From Gammaproteobacteria bacterium (GTDB taxonomy: Bacteria > Pseudomonadota > Gammaproteobacteria > JAJPIJ01), in assembly GCA_022071965.1 (NCBI GenBank), contig JAJVIQ010000001.1, positions 124,001 through 188,000 of the forward strand: 64,000 bases of DNA. Reading direction: 5' to 3'. Below are positions 31,296-45,350 of the stretch, piece by piece. The notes beneath the pieces were generated by a model. The model was not told where the DNA came from, searched no databases, and saw only the letters and a program-made list of their open reading frames with translations. A program made the translations under genes and the position numbers. Positions within the stretch are counted from its first letter, which is position 1. Every line of letters starts with the position of its first letter.

Positions 31296-32333
31296 TCAGG
31301 ACGCCAGGCGCGCGACGATGGCGCGCGTCATTTCCCTGGTCGTCGCGCTGCCGCCGAGGTCGCGGGTATGCACCCTGTCCTCCGTGAGTACCGCCTTGAT
31401 GGCGGCTCGAATGCGGCGCGCCGTGGCGTGCTCGTCGACGTATTCGAGCATCATGCAGGAGGCCAGCAGCAGGGCGTTGGGGTTGGCGACGCCCTTGCCG
31501 GCGATGTCCGGCGCCGATCCGTGCACCGCCTCGAAGATGGCCGCATCCTTGCCGATGTTGGCGCCGGGCGCCATGCCCAGGCCGCCGACCAGTCCGGCCA
31601 TGAGATCCGAAAGGATGTCACCGAACATGTTGGTGGTCAGCAGCACGTCGAACTTGCTCGGGTCCATGACCAGTTGCATCGCGCAGGCGTCGACGATGCG
31701 ATCCTCGATGGCAAGCTTGTCCTCGTAGAGTTTGCCGACCTCGCGTACCGTCTCCAGAAACACGCCGGTCAGCGCCTTGAGGATATTGGCCTTGTGCACG
31801 ATGGTGATCTTGCGGCGGCCGTTGCGCAGCGCGTAGTCGAACGCGAACTCGGCGATGCGCCGGCAGCCGGCGCGCGTATTGATGCCGGCGCCGATGGCCA
31901 CGGCGTGGGGATCGCCCTCGATCGGGAAATAGTGCTCGAAGCCGACGTAGTAGCCTTCCGTATTTTCGCGCACCATCACCAGGTCCACGCCCTCGTAGCG
32001 GCCACCGGAGATCCAGGTGCGTGCCGGGCGCACGTTGGCGTAGAGATCGAAGGTCTGCCGCAGCGCGACGTTCGCGGATCGGTAACCGCCCCCGACGGGC
32101 GTGGTCAGCGGGCCCTTCAGTGCCAGCTTGGTACGGCGGATGCTGTCCAGAGTGACCTGCGGCAGGGGATCCTGGTACTTCTCCATGGCGGCCATCCCGG
32201 CCACCTGCTGCTCCCAGCTGAACGGGGCGCCGACGGTCTCGAGCACCTCCAGCACGGACTCGACGATCTCCGGGCCTATGCCGTCGCCGGGGATCAAGGT
32301 TACGGGGAATTTACCTTCGTGTCTCGCGGGCAT
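31296..32333 (-). CDS. NAD-dependent isocitrate dehydrogenase
   Basis: Oxidative decarboxylation of isocitrate to 2-oxoglutarate. The 345-residue beta-decarboxylating dehydrogenase starts KFPVTLIPGDGIGPEI and carries the active-site segment LRQTFDLYANVRPA, NTEGYYVG, and the cofactor region [18 protein letters not shown]. The size and ANVRPA signature fit the NAD-type enzyme related to mitochondrial IDH3 rather than the NADP Icd; leuB is separately present in the window. The start at 32333 has AAGGA upstream on the minus strand. It is divergent from an isocitrate lyase family gene. Confidence 0.9.
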   Translation of the reverse strand: MPARHEGKFPVTLIPGDGIGPEIVESVLEVLETVGAPFSWEQQVAGMAAMEKYQDPLPQVTLDSIRRTKLALKGPLTTPVGGGYRSANVALRQTFDLYANVRPARTWISGGRYEGVDLVMVRENTEGYYVGFEHYFPIEGDPHAVAIGAGINTRAGCRRIAEFAFDYALRNGRRKITIVHKANILKALTGVFLETVREVGKLYEDKLAIEDRIVDACAMQLVMDPSKFDVLLTTNMFGDILSDLMAGLVGGLGMAPGANIGKDAAIFEAVHGSAPDIAGKGVANPNALLLASCMMLEYVDEHATARRIRAAIKAVLTEDRVHTRDLGGSATTREMTRAIVARLAS

Positions 32334-32532
32334 GGCAGTCCTTAATCGTTGATGTTTCCCGATGAATTCGCGCCATTTTACATGACGCGCGCCGCCAGCG
32401 GGCGGGCGCCGGCGGCCAGGCACGCCGGGCGGCACCCGTTCGATGCGTCGGCGCAATCTGGTAACGTGGCGCGGATCCCGGACTGCCTCCGTGGCAGTTC
32501 GCCGGCCAGAGGAAAGACACCCGGAGGACGAG

Positions 32533-33402
32533 ATGACGGCGAAGTCCATACCGACGCGGAAGTTGCGCGCCCTGATGCAGAAGCCCGGCATTGTCCGCTC
32601 GCTGGGCGCCCACGACGTGCTCACCGCGGTCGCCATCGAGCAGGCGGGATTCGAGACGGTCTTCATCGGCGGATTCGGCACCAGTGCCAGCCTGTATGGC
32701 CTGCCCGATCTCAATTTCCTGGGCATGACGGAGATGGCCGATGCCGTGCGGCGCATGGCGCATCGCGTCTCGATACCGGTCATCGCCGATGGCGATACCG
32801 GTCATGGCGATCTGCACAACGTCATGCGCTGTGTGGCGGAGTTCGAGGCGGCCGGGGCGGCCGGCATCATCCTGGAGGACCAGGTGTTCCCGAAGCGCTG
32901 CGGGCATTTCGAGGGCAAGCAGGTCGTCCCGATGGAGGAGATGATCCAGAAATGGAAGGCCGCCGTGCGCGCGCGCAGCGACAAGGACTTCCTGTTTGTC
33001 GCGCGCACCGACGCGCGCGAGCCCAACGGCCTGGAGGATGCCATCGATCGCGTCAATGCCTACTGCGCTGCCGGTGCGGACGTCGCCTTCATCGAGGCTC
33101 CGTTGGCGGTCGCGGAGATGGAGATCATCTGCAGGAAGGTGCCGCACCCGAAGCTCGTCAACATGCTGGCCTTCGGCAAGACCCCCATCCTGACCAACGC
33201 CGAACTGGAGGAGATGGGCTTCAAGATCGCGGTGGCGCCGATCGACTCGGTCCTGATCACGGCGTACGCCATGCGCGCGATGGCGCAGATCTACATGCGC
33301 GAGGGCAAGACCACGGCGCTTGCGGACGGGATGCTGCGCTTCGACGAGATCAAGGACATGCTCGGCGTCGAGGAGTTCCTCTCGCTGCGCGATCGCCTTT
33401 AG
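32533..33402 (+). CDS. Isocitrate lyase/PEP mutase family enzyme
   Basis: 289-residue TIM-barrel enzyme of the isocitrate lyase/phosphoenolpyruvate mutase superfamily. It has the metal-binding motif DGDTGHGD (about 86-93) and the catalytic loop KRCGH (121-125) after GIILEDQVFP. The KRCGH cysteine points to C-C lyase activity (methylisocitrate, dimethylmalate or oxaloacetate type) rather than a mutase, but the exact substrate cannot be read from the sequence. GGAGG precedes the ATG at 32533. No methylcitrate synthase is nearby, so I do not call it prpB. Confidence 0.82.
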   Translation: MTAKSIPTRKLRALMQKPGIVRSLGAHDVLTAVAIEQAGFETVFIGGFGTSASLYGLPDLNFLGMTEMADAVRRMAHRVSIPVIADGDTGHGDLHNVMRCVAEFEAAGAAGIILEDQVFPKRCGHFEGKQVVPMEEMIQKWKAAVRARSDKDFLFVARTDAREPNGLEDAIDRVNAYCAAGADVAFIEAPLAVAEMEIICRKVPHPKLVNMLAFGKTPILTNAELEEMGFKIAVAPIDSVLITAYAMRAMAQIYMREGKTTALADGMLRFDEIKDMLGVEEFLSLRDRL

Positions 33403-34523
<1,121 letters not shown>

Positions 34524-34703
34524 GGGAGCGGCGCGGTCGCGCGCATCCGCCGGTGGCGGGTGGTCCGATCGCCGCTGCGGCCGCGGGCGCCGCAGGCCGG
34601 GTGTCTCCTATCACGCGCTGCCGGATTCGCCGAGCTCCACCTCGCCGCGCCGGTTCACGCGCACCGGGATGCCGTGCGCCGGGGACTCGCGGGGAGGCCC
34701 GGG

Positions 34704-35228
34704 CTACTCCTTGTAGCCGCCCGCCGCCTTCACCATGTAATCGACGGCGGCCTTCACCTCGTCATCCGTCAGATTCGGATTGCCGCCGCGTGGGGGCATG
34801 CCGCGCAGGCCCTTGATGGAATGCTCGTACAGCTTCTCGCGTCCCTGGGCGATGCGCGTGGCCCAGGCAACCTTGTTGGCGAATTTCGGCGCACCGTTCA
34901 TGCCCGCCTGATGACATGCCATGCAGATGCCCTGCGCGATGACGGCGCCGTCGATGGGCTTGGCCGGCGCCGCTGCCATGGCCGGCGGCGGTTCCGTCTG
35001 CGCGGCGGCGACCGGCGCGGTCCCGGCGGCAGGCGCGGTCTGCGCGGCAGGCAAGGTCCCGGTCGCCGAAGGCGGCGGCTGCGCGGCGATCGGTTCGGCG
35101 GGCAGGGGTGATTCGGCCGGCGCCGCGGCGCCGGTTTCCGGGGCCGCCGCCTCCTTCTTGGAGCAGGCCATCAGGACCAGGGAGAGCGTCATCGCCAGCA
35201 GCGGAAGCAAATCGCGATATTCCGGCAT
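34704..35228 (-). CDS. Class I cytochrome c (c5 type), probable lipoprotein
   Basis: 174 residues. The N-terminus ends in a plausible lipobox (LVLMAC, C22), followed by an Ala/Pro-rich linker of about 70 residues. A single c5-type domain then has haem-binding C102-M-A-C-H106 and axial M144 in GLRGMPPRGGNPNLTDDEV. It would carry electrons in the periplasm, tethered to a membrane. The start is ATG 35228; a longer frame begins upstream but lacks a signal sequence. It is convergent with dapB and divergent from carA. Confidence 0.9.
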   Translation of the reverse strand: MPEYRDLLPLLAMTLSLVLMACSKKEAAAPETGAAAPAESPLPAEPIAAQPPPSATGTLPAAQTAPAAGTAPVAAAQTEPPPAMAAAPAKPIDGAVIAQGICMACHQAGMNGAPKFANKVAWATRIAQGREKLYEHSIKGLRGMPPRGGNPNLTDDEVKAAVDYMVKAAGGYKE

Positions 35229-35334
35229 CGGGGTGATTCCGTTGGGTTTTTGGGTAGGCGGTACGATGAAGTGTAGCACCTGACCGGCCTCTGAATGCCA
35301 TTGGCACGCGGCCGCCGACGACGGGGTTTTCGCC

Positions 35335-35363
35335 TTTCATCACCGTCCCCGCTCAAGTACAAT
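35335..35363 (+). promoter_or_regulatory. Putative carA promoter
   Basis: -35-like TTTCAT (35335-35340), 17-bp spacer, -10 TACAAT (35358-35363). Transcription would begin near 35370, about 75 nt before the carA ATG and almost exactly at the base of the leader hairpin. Confidence 0.45.
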
Positions 35364-35374
35364 TCGTGCGGTAC

Positions 35375-35409
35375 GCGGGAGCAGACCAAAAGGAGATGGT
35401 CGCTCCCGC
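35375..35409 (+). promoter_or_regulatory. Leader hairpin upstream of carA
   Basis: GCGGGAGC (35375-35382) pairs with GCTCCCGC (35402-35409), and inside it GACCA (35384-35388) with TGGTC (35397-35401). Only one unpaired A interrupts the 13-bp stem, and the loop is AAAGGAGA. The hairpin is followed by TTTCG, too weak a T-run for a normal terminator. Possible roles are mRNA-end protection, attenuation or an operator. Confidence 0.6.
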
Positions 35410-35444
35410 TTTCGTATGTGTCTCCCGCTGGAGATCCTCAATCG

Positions 35445-36584
35445 ATGCTGAGTTCGCAACCGGCCCTGCTCGCGCTGGAAGACGGCAGTGTGTTTCGCGG
35501 CACCTCCATAGGCGCCGTCGGAGAGTCCGTCGGCGAAGTCGTGTTCAACACGGCCATGACCGGGTATCAGGAGATCCTTACCGACCCGTCGTATTGCCAG
35601 CAGATCGTGACGCTGACCTACCCGCACATCGGCAACGTCGGGACGAACACCGAGGACGCCGAATCGGCCAGGGTCCACGCCGCCGGGCTGGTGGTGCGGG
35701 ATCTTCCGCTGGCGCTCAGCAACTGGAGGGCGCAATGGCCGTTGTCCGAATACCTGCGCAACCACAACGTGGTGGCCATCGCCGATGTCGACACACGCCG
35801 ATTGACCCGGCTGCTGCGTGATCACGGCGCCCAGCGCGGCTGCATCGTGGCCGGGGACGCCGGTGTCGACGAGGCGGCTGCGGTCGCCGCGGCGAGGGCC
35901 TTCCCGGGCCTGATGGGCGCGGATCTGGCCAAGGTCGTCAGCACCTCGAAGCCGTATGAATGGACGCGGGGCAGCTGGCGGCTGGATGCGCCGGAAGGGC
36001 GCGCGCCGGCCACGCGGCCCTACCGGGTCGTCGCCTACGACTATGGCGTGAAGTTCAACATCCTGCGCCTGCTGGCCGATCGCGGCTGCGACCTGACGGT
36101 GGTGCCGGCTCAGACCCCGGCCGCCGAGGTCCTGCGCGAGAAGCCGCATGGCGTATTTCTCTCCAACGGGCCTGGCGATCCGGAGGCCTGCGACTACGCC
36201 ATCGCGGCGATCCGGGAGTTCATCGGCGCCGGCGTTCCGACCTTCGGGATCTGCCTCGGTCATCAGCTGATGGGGCTGGCCTGCGGCGGCCGCACGCTGA
36301 AGATGAAGACCGGCCACCACGGCGCCAATCACCCCGTGCTCGACATCGACACCGGCCGGGTCATGATCACGAGTCAGAATCACGGCTTTGCCGTCGACGA
36401 GGCGACGCTGCCGGAGGAATTCCGGGCTACGCACCGCTCGCTGTTCGACGGCACTTTGCAGGGCATCCATCATCGCCAGAGGCCGGTGTTCGGCTTCCAG
36501 GGTCATCCTGAGGCGAGCCCCGGCCCGCACGATGTCCAGCCGCTGTTCGAACATTTCATCGAGCTGATGCGTGCGGCCAGGTGA
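35445..36584 (+). CDS. carA: Carbamoyl-phosphate synthase small subunit
   Basis: Glutamine amidotransferase subunit supplying ammonia to CarB for carbamoyl phosphate, used in pyrimidine and arginine synthesis. 379 residues with the N-terminal [13 protein letters not shown], the class I amidotransferase nucleophile C270 in FGICLGHQ, and the His-Glu of [16 protein letters not shown] 35445 matches the family start and has GGAG upstream. carB follows after 24 bp. Confidence 0.97.
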   Translation: MLSSQPALLALEDGSVFRGTSIGAVGESVGEVVFNTAMTGYQEILTDPSYCQQIVTLTYPHIGNVGTNTEDAESARVHAAGLVVRDLPLALSNWRAQWPLSEYLRNHNVVAIADVDTRRLTRLLRDHGAQRGCIVAGDAGVDEAAAVAAARAFPGLMGADLAKVVSTSKPYEWTRGSWRLDAPEGRAPATRPYRVVAYDYGVKFNILRLLADRGCDLTVVPAQTPAAEVLREKPHGVFLSNGPGDPEACDYAIAAIREFIGAGVPTFGICLGHQLMGLACGGRTLKMKTGHHGANHPVLDIDTGRVMITSQNHGFAVDEATLPEEFRATHRSLFDGTLQGIHHRQRPVFGFQGHPEASPGPHDVQPLFEHFIELMRAAR

Positions 36585-36608
36585 CGGCAGATCGAAAGGC
36601 GACGACAG

Positions 36609-39847
<3,239 letters not shown>

Positions 39848-39851
<4 letters not shown>

Positions 39852-40324
39852 ACAAGACGCCCATGACGGTAGCCGGAGCGCAGAAGCTGCGCGAGGAACT
39901 GCAGTACCTGAAGGCCGCCGAGCGGCCGCGCATCATACAGGCGATCGCCGAGGCGCGCGCGCACGGCGACCTCAGCGAGAATGCCGAATACCACGCGGCG
40001 CGCGAGCAGCAGGCCTTCGTCGAAGGCCGCATCAAGGAGATCGAGAACAAGCTTGCGACCGCCGAGATTATCGACGTGAGCCTCATCGAGGCCAGGGGCA
40101 AGGTGGTGTTCGGCGCGACGGTCGAGATCACCAACGTGGAGACCGGCGAGAGCGTCGTCTACCGCATCGTCGGCGAGGACGAGGCCGACATACAGGCGAG
40201 CCTCATCTCGGTCAGATCGCCGATCGCGAGGGCGCTCATCAACAAGGAGGAAGGCGACGTCGCGCTAGTCGATGCGCCGGGTGGGCGCATCGAGTTCGAG
40301 ATCATCTCCATCCGCTACGAGTGA
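39848..40324 (+). CDS. greA: Transcription elongation factor GreA
   Basis: Rescues backtracked RNA polymerase by stimulating transcript cleavage. The 158 residues match the family: N-terminal coiled coil ([20 protein letters not shown]), the tip signature [20 protein letters not shown], and the C-terminal FKBP-like domain. It overlaps the end of carB by four bases. Confidence 0.97.
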
Positions 40325-40373
40325 ACCCCGCGCGGAGACGGCGTCCGCGCCGCGGTCCCTGACCCAACGGGCA

Positions 40374-41012
40374 ATGCCCAAGCGCAAGACCAGCAGCAGG
40401 CGATGGTTGCGCGAGCACGAGCGCGACGCCTACGTCCGGAAGGCGCGCGGCGAGGGTTACCGCTCGCGCGCCGCCTACAAGCTCAAGCAGATCGACCGGC
40501 GCGACCGGCTGCTCCGGCCTGGCATGACGGTCGTCGATCTCGGCTCCTCGCCTGGCGGCTGGAGCCAGGTCGTGCGCGAGCGTCTCGGTACGCGCGGTAC
40601 CGTCATCGCTGTCGACATACTGGGGATGCCGTCGCTCGCGGGCGTGACCTTCATCCAGGGCGATTTCACTGACCCGGACATTCTCCGGGCCGTCCGGGGA
40701 GCCGCCGCCGGCGGGGTCGATCTTGTATTGTCGGACATGGCCCCCAATATGTCCGGCATGCGGGCCGTGGATCAGCCGCGCATGATGCACCTGTCAGAGT
40801 GCGCCCTGGCCTTCGCCGAGCAGGCCTTGAAGCCGGGCGGTGACCTGCTGCTCAAGGTTTTCCACGGCGAGGGGTTCGACGATTTTCTGCGTGTGCTTCG
40901 TGCCAGGTTTGCCAGGGTGGCAGTGCGCAAACCGGACGCTTCCCGCGACCGCTCCAGTGAAACCTATGTCCTGGCGAGAGGTCTAGTGTATAGTGGGGTC
41001 CAGATGGGGTAA
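40374..41012 (+). CDS. rlmE: 23S rRNA (uridine-2'-O)-methyltransferase RlmE
   Basis: SAM-dependent methylation of U2552 in 23S rRNA, also known as FtsJ/RrmJ. 212 residues from ATG 40374 (MPKRKTSSRRWLREHERD). The catalytic residues are visible: K36 in RAAYKLKQID, the SAM motif VVDLGSSPGGWSQV, Asp in LVLSDMAPNMSG, Lys in LLLKVFHGEGFD, and Glu in SSETYVLARG. It sits directly before ftsH. The small yhbY gene often found between greA and rlmE is absent here. Confidence 0.96.
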   Translation: MPKRKTSSRRWLREHERDAYVRKARGEGYRSRAAYKLKQIDRRDRLLRPGMTVVDLGSSPGGWSQVVRERLGTRGTVIAVDILGMPSLAGVTFIQGDFTDPDILRAVRGAAAGGVDLVLSDMAPNMSGMRAVDQPRMMHLSECALAFAEQALKPGGDLLLKVFHGEGFDDFLRVLRARFARVAVRKPDASRDRSSETYVLARGLVYSGVQMG

Positions 41013-41026
41013 TTTGAGGTAAGACG

Positions 41027-42979
41027 TTGAACGATATGGCTCGAAATCTGATTCTCTGGGTAATCATCGCGCTCGTGTTGATGCTGGTCTTCAACAATTT
41101 CGGCCAGCGGCATCCCAATGCGGCGACCGTGGATTACTCGCAGTTCATCAGCGACGTGAAAAGCGGGCGCATCGACCGGGTGAACATCGTCGACGGCGCC
41201 GCGATCTCCGGCCGTACCGTCGACGGTACGGATTTCGTCACCTACAGCCCCGAGACCAACAATTCCGCGCTCATCGGCACGCTGCTGGACCACAATGTGC
41301 GCATCAGCGGTCAGCCGCCGGCGCAGCAGAGTATCTTCACGCAGATCCTCATCTCCTGGTTCCCGATCATCCTGATCATTGCCGCCTGGGTCTTCATCAT
41401 GCGGCAGATGCAGGGCGGCGCGGGCGGGCGTGGTGCGCTTTCCTTCGGCAAGAGCCGAGCGCGTATGCTGGGCGAGGATCAGGTCAAGGTCACCTTCAAC
41501 GACGTCGCCGGCGTCGACGAGGCCAAGGAGGAGGTCGGTGAGTTGGTGGAGTTTCTTCGCGACCCGGCAAAGTTTCAGAAGCTCGGCGGCAAGATCCCGC
41601 GCGGCGTGCTGATGGTCGGTTCGCCGGGCACCGGCAAGACCCTGCTCGCCAAGGCCATCGCCGGCGAGGCGAAGGTGCCGTTCTTCACCATCTCGGGTTC
41701 GGATTTCGTCGAGATGTTCGTCGGCGTGGGCGCCTCGCGCGTGCGCGACATGTTCGAACAGGCCAAGAAGCATGCCCCCTGCATCGTCTTCATCGACGAG
41801 ATTGACGCCGTCGGCCGCCATCGCGGCGCGGGCCTGGGCGGCGGTCACGACGAACGCGAACAGACGCTCAACCAGCTGCTGGTGGAGATGGACGGGTTCG
41901 AGGGCAACGAGGGCGTGATCGTCATCGCCGCCACCAACCGGCCGGACGTGCTCGACCCGGCGCTGCTGCGGCCGGGTCGCTTCGACCGCCAGGTAGTCGT
42001 GCCGCTGCCGGATATCCGCGGCCGGGAGCAGATACTCAAGGTGCACATGCGCAAGGTGCCGGTCGCGGACGACGTGCAGGGCTCGATCATCGCTCGCGGC
42101 ACGCCAGGCTTCTCGGGCGCCGATCTGGCCAACGTCGTCAACGAGGCCGCCCTGTTCGCCGCCCGCGCCAACAAGCGGCTGGTGGACATGGAGGACTTCG
42201 AGAAGGCCAAGGACAAGATCATGATGGGCGTGGAGCGCAAGTCCATGGTCATGAGCGAAGAGGAAAAGCGCATGACCGCCTATCACGAGGCCGGGCACAC
42301 CATCGTCGGGCGGCTCGTGCCCGAGCACGACCCGGTCTACAAGGTCAGCATCATCCCGCGGGGCCGGGCCCTGGGCATAACGATGTTCCTGCCCGAGGAG
42401 GACCGCTACAGTACCAGCAAGCGGCGGCTGGAGAGCCGGATCTCCGCGCTGTTCGGCGGCCGCATCGCCGAGGAGCTGATTTTCGGGTTGGATGCCGTGA
42501 CCACCGGCGCGTCCAACGACATTGAGCGTGCGACCGAACTGGCCCGCAACATGGTGACCAAGTGGGGCCTTTCGGCCAAGCTTGGTCCGCTGACGTACAC
42601 GGAGGACGAGGGCGAGGTGTTCCTCGGGCACTCCGTCACCAAGCACAAGCAGGTATCCGACGACACCGCTCATGTGATCGATCAGGAGATTCGTGACGTA
42701 GTCGATCGCAACTATCAGCGCGCCAAGGGCATACTGACCGAGAACTTGCCCAAGCTGCACATGATGGCCGAGGCCCTGATCAAGTACGAGACTCTGGACA
42801 CGGATCAGATCGACGACATCATGAGCGGCAACGAGCCGCGTCCGCCCCAAGGGTGGGGCGATGAGGATCGCAGGCCGCCGAAGAAGAGCGTCACGGAGGC
42901 GCAGTCTCCGCAGGACGCCACACCGAACCCGCCGAAGGATCCCGCCATCGGCGGTCCGGCGAGTTCCCATCAGCGATAG
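41027..42979 (+). CDS. ftsH: ATP-dependent zinc metalloprotease FtsH
   Basis: Membrane-bound AAA protease controlling membrane-protein quality and LPS enzymes. 650 residues with transmembrane helices at about 8-25 and 110-130, the AAA module with P-loop GSPGTGKT (198-205; most relatives have GPPGTGKT), and the zinc site HEAGH (420-424). I favour the TTG start at 41027 because GAGGT lies six bases upstream; the alternative ATG at 41036 would be about 15 bases from it. It lies 14 bp after rlmE. Confidence 0.97.
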   Translation: MNDMARNLILWVIIALVLMLVFNNFGQRHPNAATVDYSQFISDVKSGRIDRVNIVDGAAISGRTVDGTDFVTYSPETNNSALIGTLLDHNVRISGQPPAQQSIFTQILISWFPIILIIAAWVFIMRQMQGGAGGRGALSFGKSRARMLGEDQVKVTFNDVAGVDEAKEEVGELVEFLRDPAKFQKLGGKIPRGVLMVGSPGTGKTLLAKAIAGEAKVPFFTISGSDFVEMFVGVGASRVRDMFEQAKKHAPCIVFIDEIDAVGRHRGAGLGGGHDEREQTLNQLLVEMDGFEGNEGVIVIAATNRPDVLDPALLRPGRFDRQVVVPLPDIRGREQILKVHMRKVPVADDVQGSIIARGTPGFSGADLANVVNEAALFAARANKRLVDMEDFEKAKDKIMMGVERKSMVMSEEEKRMTAYHEAGHTIVGRLVPEHDPVYKVSIIPRGRALGITMFLPEEDRYSTSKRRLESRISALFGGRIAEELIFGLDAVTTGASNDIERATELARNMVTKWGLSAKLGPLTYTEDEGEVFLGHSVTKHKQVSDDTAHVIDQEIRDVVDRNYQRAKGILTENLPKLHMMAEALIKYETLDTDQIDDIMSGNEPRPPQGWGDEDRRPPKKSVTEAQSPQDATPNPPKDPAIGGPASSHQR

Positions 42980-43051
42980 CGGTCCCTCGGCAGGCACTGG
43001 CGGCCGCTGACTAAAGCGGAGCACGTACCGCGCCGATAAAACGAGAGGGAG

Positions 43052-43090
43052 GTCGCCTTCGGTCTCAGTGCACCGAGGGTGGCGCTTTTT
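43052..43090 (+). terminator. Intrinsic terminator between ftsH and glmM
   Basis: A 12-bp stem with three G-U pairs (43052-43063 with 43072-43083), an 8-base loop, and GCTTTTT ending at 43090, only 29 bases before the glmM ATG. It either ends the ftsH transcript or attenuates read-through into glmM. Confidence 0.65.
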
Positions 43091-43118
43091 CAACCGGGGA
43101 ATTCATGAGGAGCCGCGA

Positions 43119-44477
43119 ATGGGAGTGACGCGCAGGTATTTCGGGACCGATGGCATACGGGGGAAGGTCGGGGACTACCCGATAACGCCGGATTTCGTGA
43201 TGAAGCTCGGCTGGGCGGCGGGCCGGGTTCTTGCCAATGGCAGTCCGCAGGGGAAGGTCGTCATCGGCAAGGACACGCGCATCTCCGGCTACATGTTCGA
43301 ATCCGCCCTTGAGGCGGGTCTCGCGGCAGCAGGCATGGACAGCCACCTCCTCGGACCGATGCCTACCCCGGGTATCGCCTATCTCACCCGCACGCTGCAC
43401 GCCGTGGCCGGCATCGTGATCAGCGCCTCGCACAATCCCTATTACGACAACGGCATCAAGTTCTTCGCCGGCGACGGCATGAAACTGCCGGACGACATCG
43501 AGGCAGCCATCGAGCACGAGCTCGACCGCCCGATGCAGGTCTGCGACTCGCGCAACCTCGGCAAGGCCTTCCGCGTCGAGGATGCGCGCGGCCGCTACAT
43601 CGAATTCTGCAAACGGACGGTTCCCTATACCACCAACCTGACGGGCCTGAAGATCGTCATCGACTGCGCCCATGGCGCCACCTATCACGTCGCGCCCAAC
43701 GTTTTCGAGGAGCTGGGCGCCGAGGTGATCATGATTGGAGCGGAGCCCGACGGCCTGAACATCAACGACGGATTCGGAGCGACGGCCCCCAAGGCGCTGC
43801 AGGCGCAGGTTCTGGCCCACGAGGCCGATGTCGGCATCGCGCTCGACGGCGACGGCGACCGGCTGATCATGATCGACGCCAAGGGCGAGATCGTCGACGG
43901 CGACGAGCTGTTGTTCATCATGGCCCGCGAGCGCATGCGCAATAACATGCTGCGCGGCGCCGTGGTCGGCACGCTGATGAGCAACCTCGGCCTCGAGCAC
44001 GCGCTGCGCACGTTGGGTCTGGATTTCAGGCGTTCCAGGGTCGGTGATCGCTATATCATCGAGATGCTGAAAGAGAACAACTGGAGCCTTGGCGGCGAAA
44101 ACTCCGGCCACATCGTCTGCCTGGACGTTACAACCACCGGCGACGGCATCATCTCGGCGCTCAGCATACTGGAGGCGATGGCCCGCTCCGGCACGCCGCT
44201 GAATACGCTCAAGTCCGGCATGCACAAGTACCCGCAAGCCCTCATCAACGTGCGGTTGGAGCGAAATGGCGTGGATGTAATGGGCCTGCCCTCGGTCACG
44301 GACGCGGTGCGCGCCGCGGAGGCGGAACTCGGCGACAAGGGCCGCGTGCTGCTGCGCCCGTCTGGCACCGAGCCGCTGGTTCGCGTCATGGTCGAGGGCA
44401 CCGACACCATGAAGGTGAAGACCCTCGCACAGCAGATCGCGGACGCGGTCGCCGCCGCGATCAGGCAGGCGGCCTAG
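43119..44477 (+). CDS. glmM: Phosphoglucosamine mutase
   Basis: Converts glucosamine-6-phosphate to glucosamine-1-phosphate for peptidoglycan and LPS precursors. 452 residues with the catalytic phosphoserine S104 in [15 protein letters not shown], the metal loop DGDGDRL, and the C-terminal phosphate-binding [21 protein letters not shown] precedes ATG 43119. In many gammaproteobacteria folP sits between ftsH and glmM; here it is absent and a terminator takes its place. The gene is convergent with dapD. Confidence 0.97.
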   Translation: MGVTRRYFGTDGIRGKVGDYPITPDFVMKLGWAAGRVLANGSPQGKVVIGKDTRISGYMFESALEAGLAAAGMDSHLLGPMPTPGIAYLTRTLHAVAGIVISASHNPYYDNGIKFFAGDGMKLPDDIEAAIEHELDRPMQVCDSRNLGKAFRVEDARGRYIEFCKRTVPYTTNLTGLKIVIDCAHGATYHVAPNVFEELGAEVIMIGAEPDGLNINDGFGATAPKALQAQVLAHEADVGIALDGDGDRLIMIDAKGEIVDGDELLFIMARERMRNNMLRGAVVGTLMSNLGLEHALRTLGLDFRRSRVGDRYIIEMLKENNWSLGGENSGHIVCLDVTTTGDGIISALSILEAMARSGTPLNTLKSGMHKYPQALINVRLERNGVDVMGLPSVTDAVRAAEAELGDKGRVLLRPSGTEPLVRVMVEGTDTMKVKTLAQQIADAVAAAIRQAA

Positions 44478-44501
44478 CCGGCCTGCGCTATCCGCGCGGA
44501 T

Positions 44502-45323
44502 TCAGACTCCGCGCAGCAGCTCGTTGATCCCCACCTTCGCCCGGGTCTTGGCGTCGACCTGTTTGACGATGACGGCGCAGTAGAGGCTGTGGCTGCCGTC
44601 TTTCGCCGGCAGGTTGCCCGAAACGACCACCGACCCCGGCGGGATGTACCCAAAGGTGATCTCGCCGGTCTCGCGGTTGAGTATGCGCGTGCTCTGACCG
44701 ATGTACACGCCCATGGAGATCACCGAGCCCTCCCCGACGATCACGCCCTCGACGACCTCCGAGCGCGCGCCGATGAAGCAATCGTCTTCGATGATGGTCG
44801 GATTGGCCTGCAGGGGTTCGAGCACGCCGCCGATGCCAACGCCTCCGGACAGGTGCACGTTCTTTCCGATCTGCGCGCAGGAGCCGACTGTCACCCAGGT
44901 GTCCACCATGGTGCCGCTGTCGACGTAGGCTCCGATGTTCACGAACGAGGGCATCAGCACGACCTGTGGGCCGATGTAAGAGCCCTTGCGCGCCACGGCG
45001 CCGGGTACCATGCGCACGCCGGCGGTCGCGAACCTCTTCTTGCCGTAGCCGGAATACTTCATCCCGACCTTGTCGTAATACTGGTGGCAGCCGGAGCTCA
45101 TCACCTCGTTGTCGTGCAGGCGGAACGACAGCAGCACCGCCTTTTTCAACCACTGGTTGACGGTCCACTCGCCTGCCCGCTTCTCTGCCACGCGCATCTC
45201 CCCGGCATCGAGCGCGGCGATGCACCTGCCGACGGCGCCCTTTAATTTCTTGCTCGCCTTGGCCGGCGTGATTTCGGCGCGGCGCTCGTAGGCCTCTTCG
45301 ATGATGGTCTGCAGGTCTTTCAC
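44502..45323 (-). CDS. dapD: 2,3,4,5-Tetrahydropyridine-2,6-dicarboxylate N-succinyltransferase
   Basis: Succinylates tetrahydrodipicolinate in the succinylase branch of lysine/diaminopimelate synthesis. The 273 residues match DapD: an N-terminal helical domain ([19 protein letters not shown]) followed by a left-handed beta-helix of hexapeptide repeats ([20 protein letters not shown]). It lies 27 bp downstream of dapC on the same strand, the next enzyme of the branch. Confidence 0.97.
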   Translation of the reverse strand: MKDLQTIIEEAYERRAEITPAKASKKLKGAVGRCIAALDAGEMRVAEKRAGEWTVNQWLKKAVLLSFRLHDNEVMSSGCHQYYDKVGMKYSGYGKKRFATAGVRMVPGAVARKGSYIGPQVVLMPSFVNIGAYVDSGTMVDTWVTVGSCAQIGKNVHLSGGVGIGGVLEPLQANPTIIEDDCFIGARSEVVEGVIVGEGSVISMGVYIGQSTRILNRETGEITFGYIPPGSVVVSGNLPAKDGSHSLYCAVIVKQVDAKTRAKVGINELLRGV

Positions 45324-45350
45324 GTTGGCGGACTCCTCGGTGTCGTGGCT

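Noticed and set aside
35390-35445. Translated leader peptide starting at the ATG in the carA hairpin
   Set aside because: AAGGAG abuts the ATG with no spacer, too close for normal initiation; not strong enough to list as a gene.
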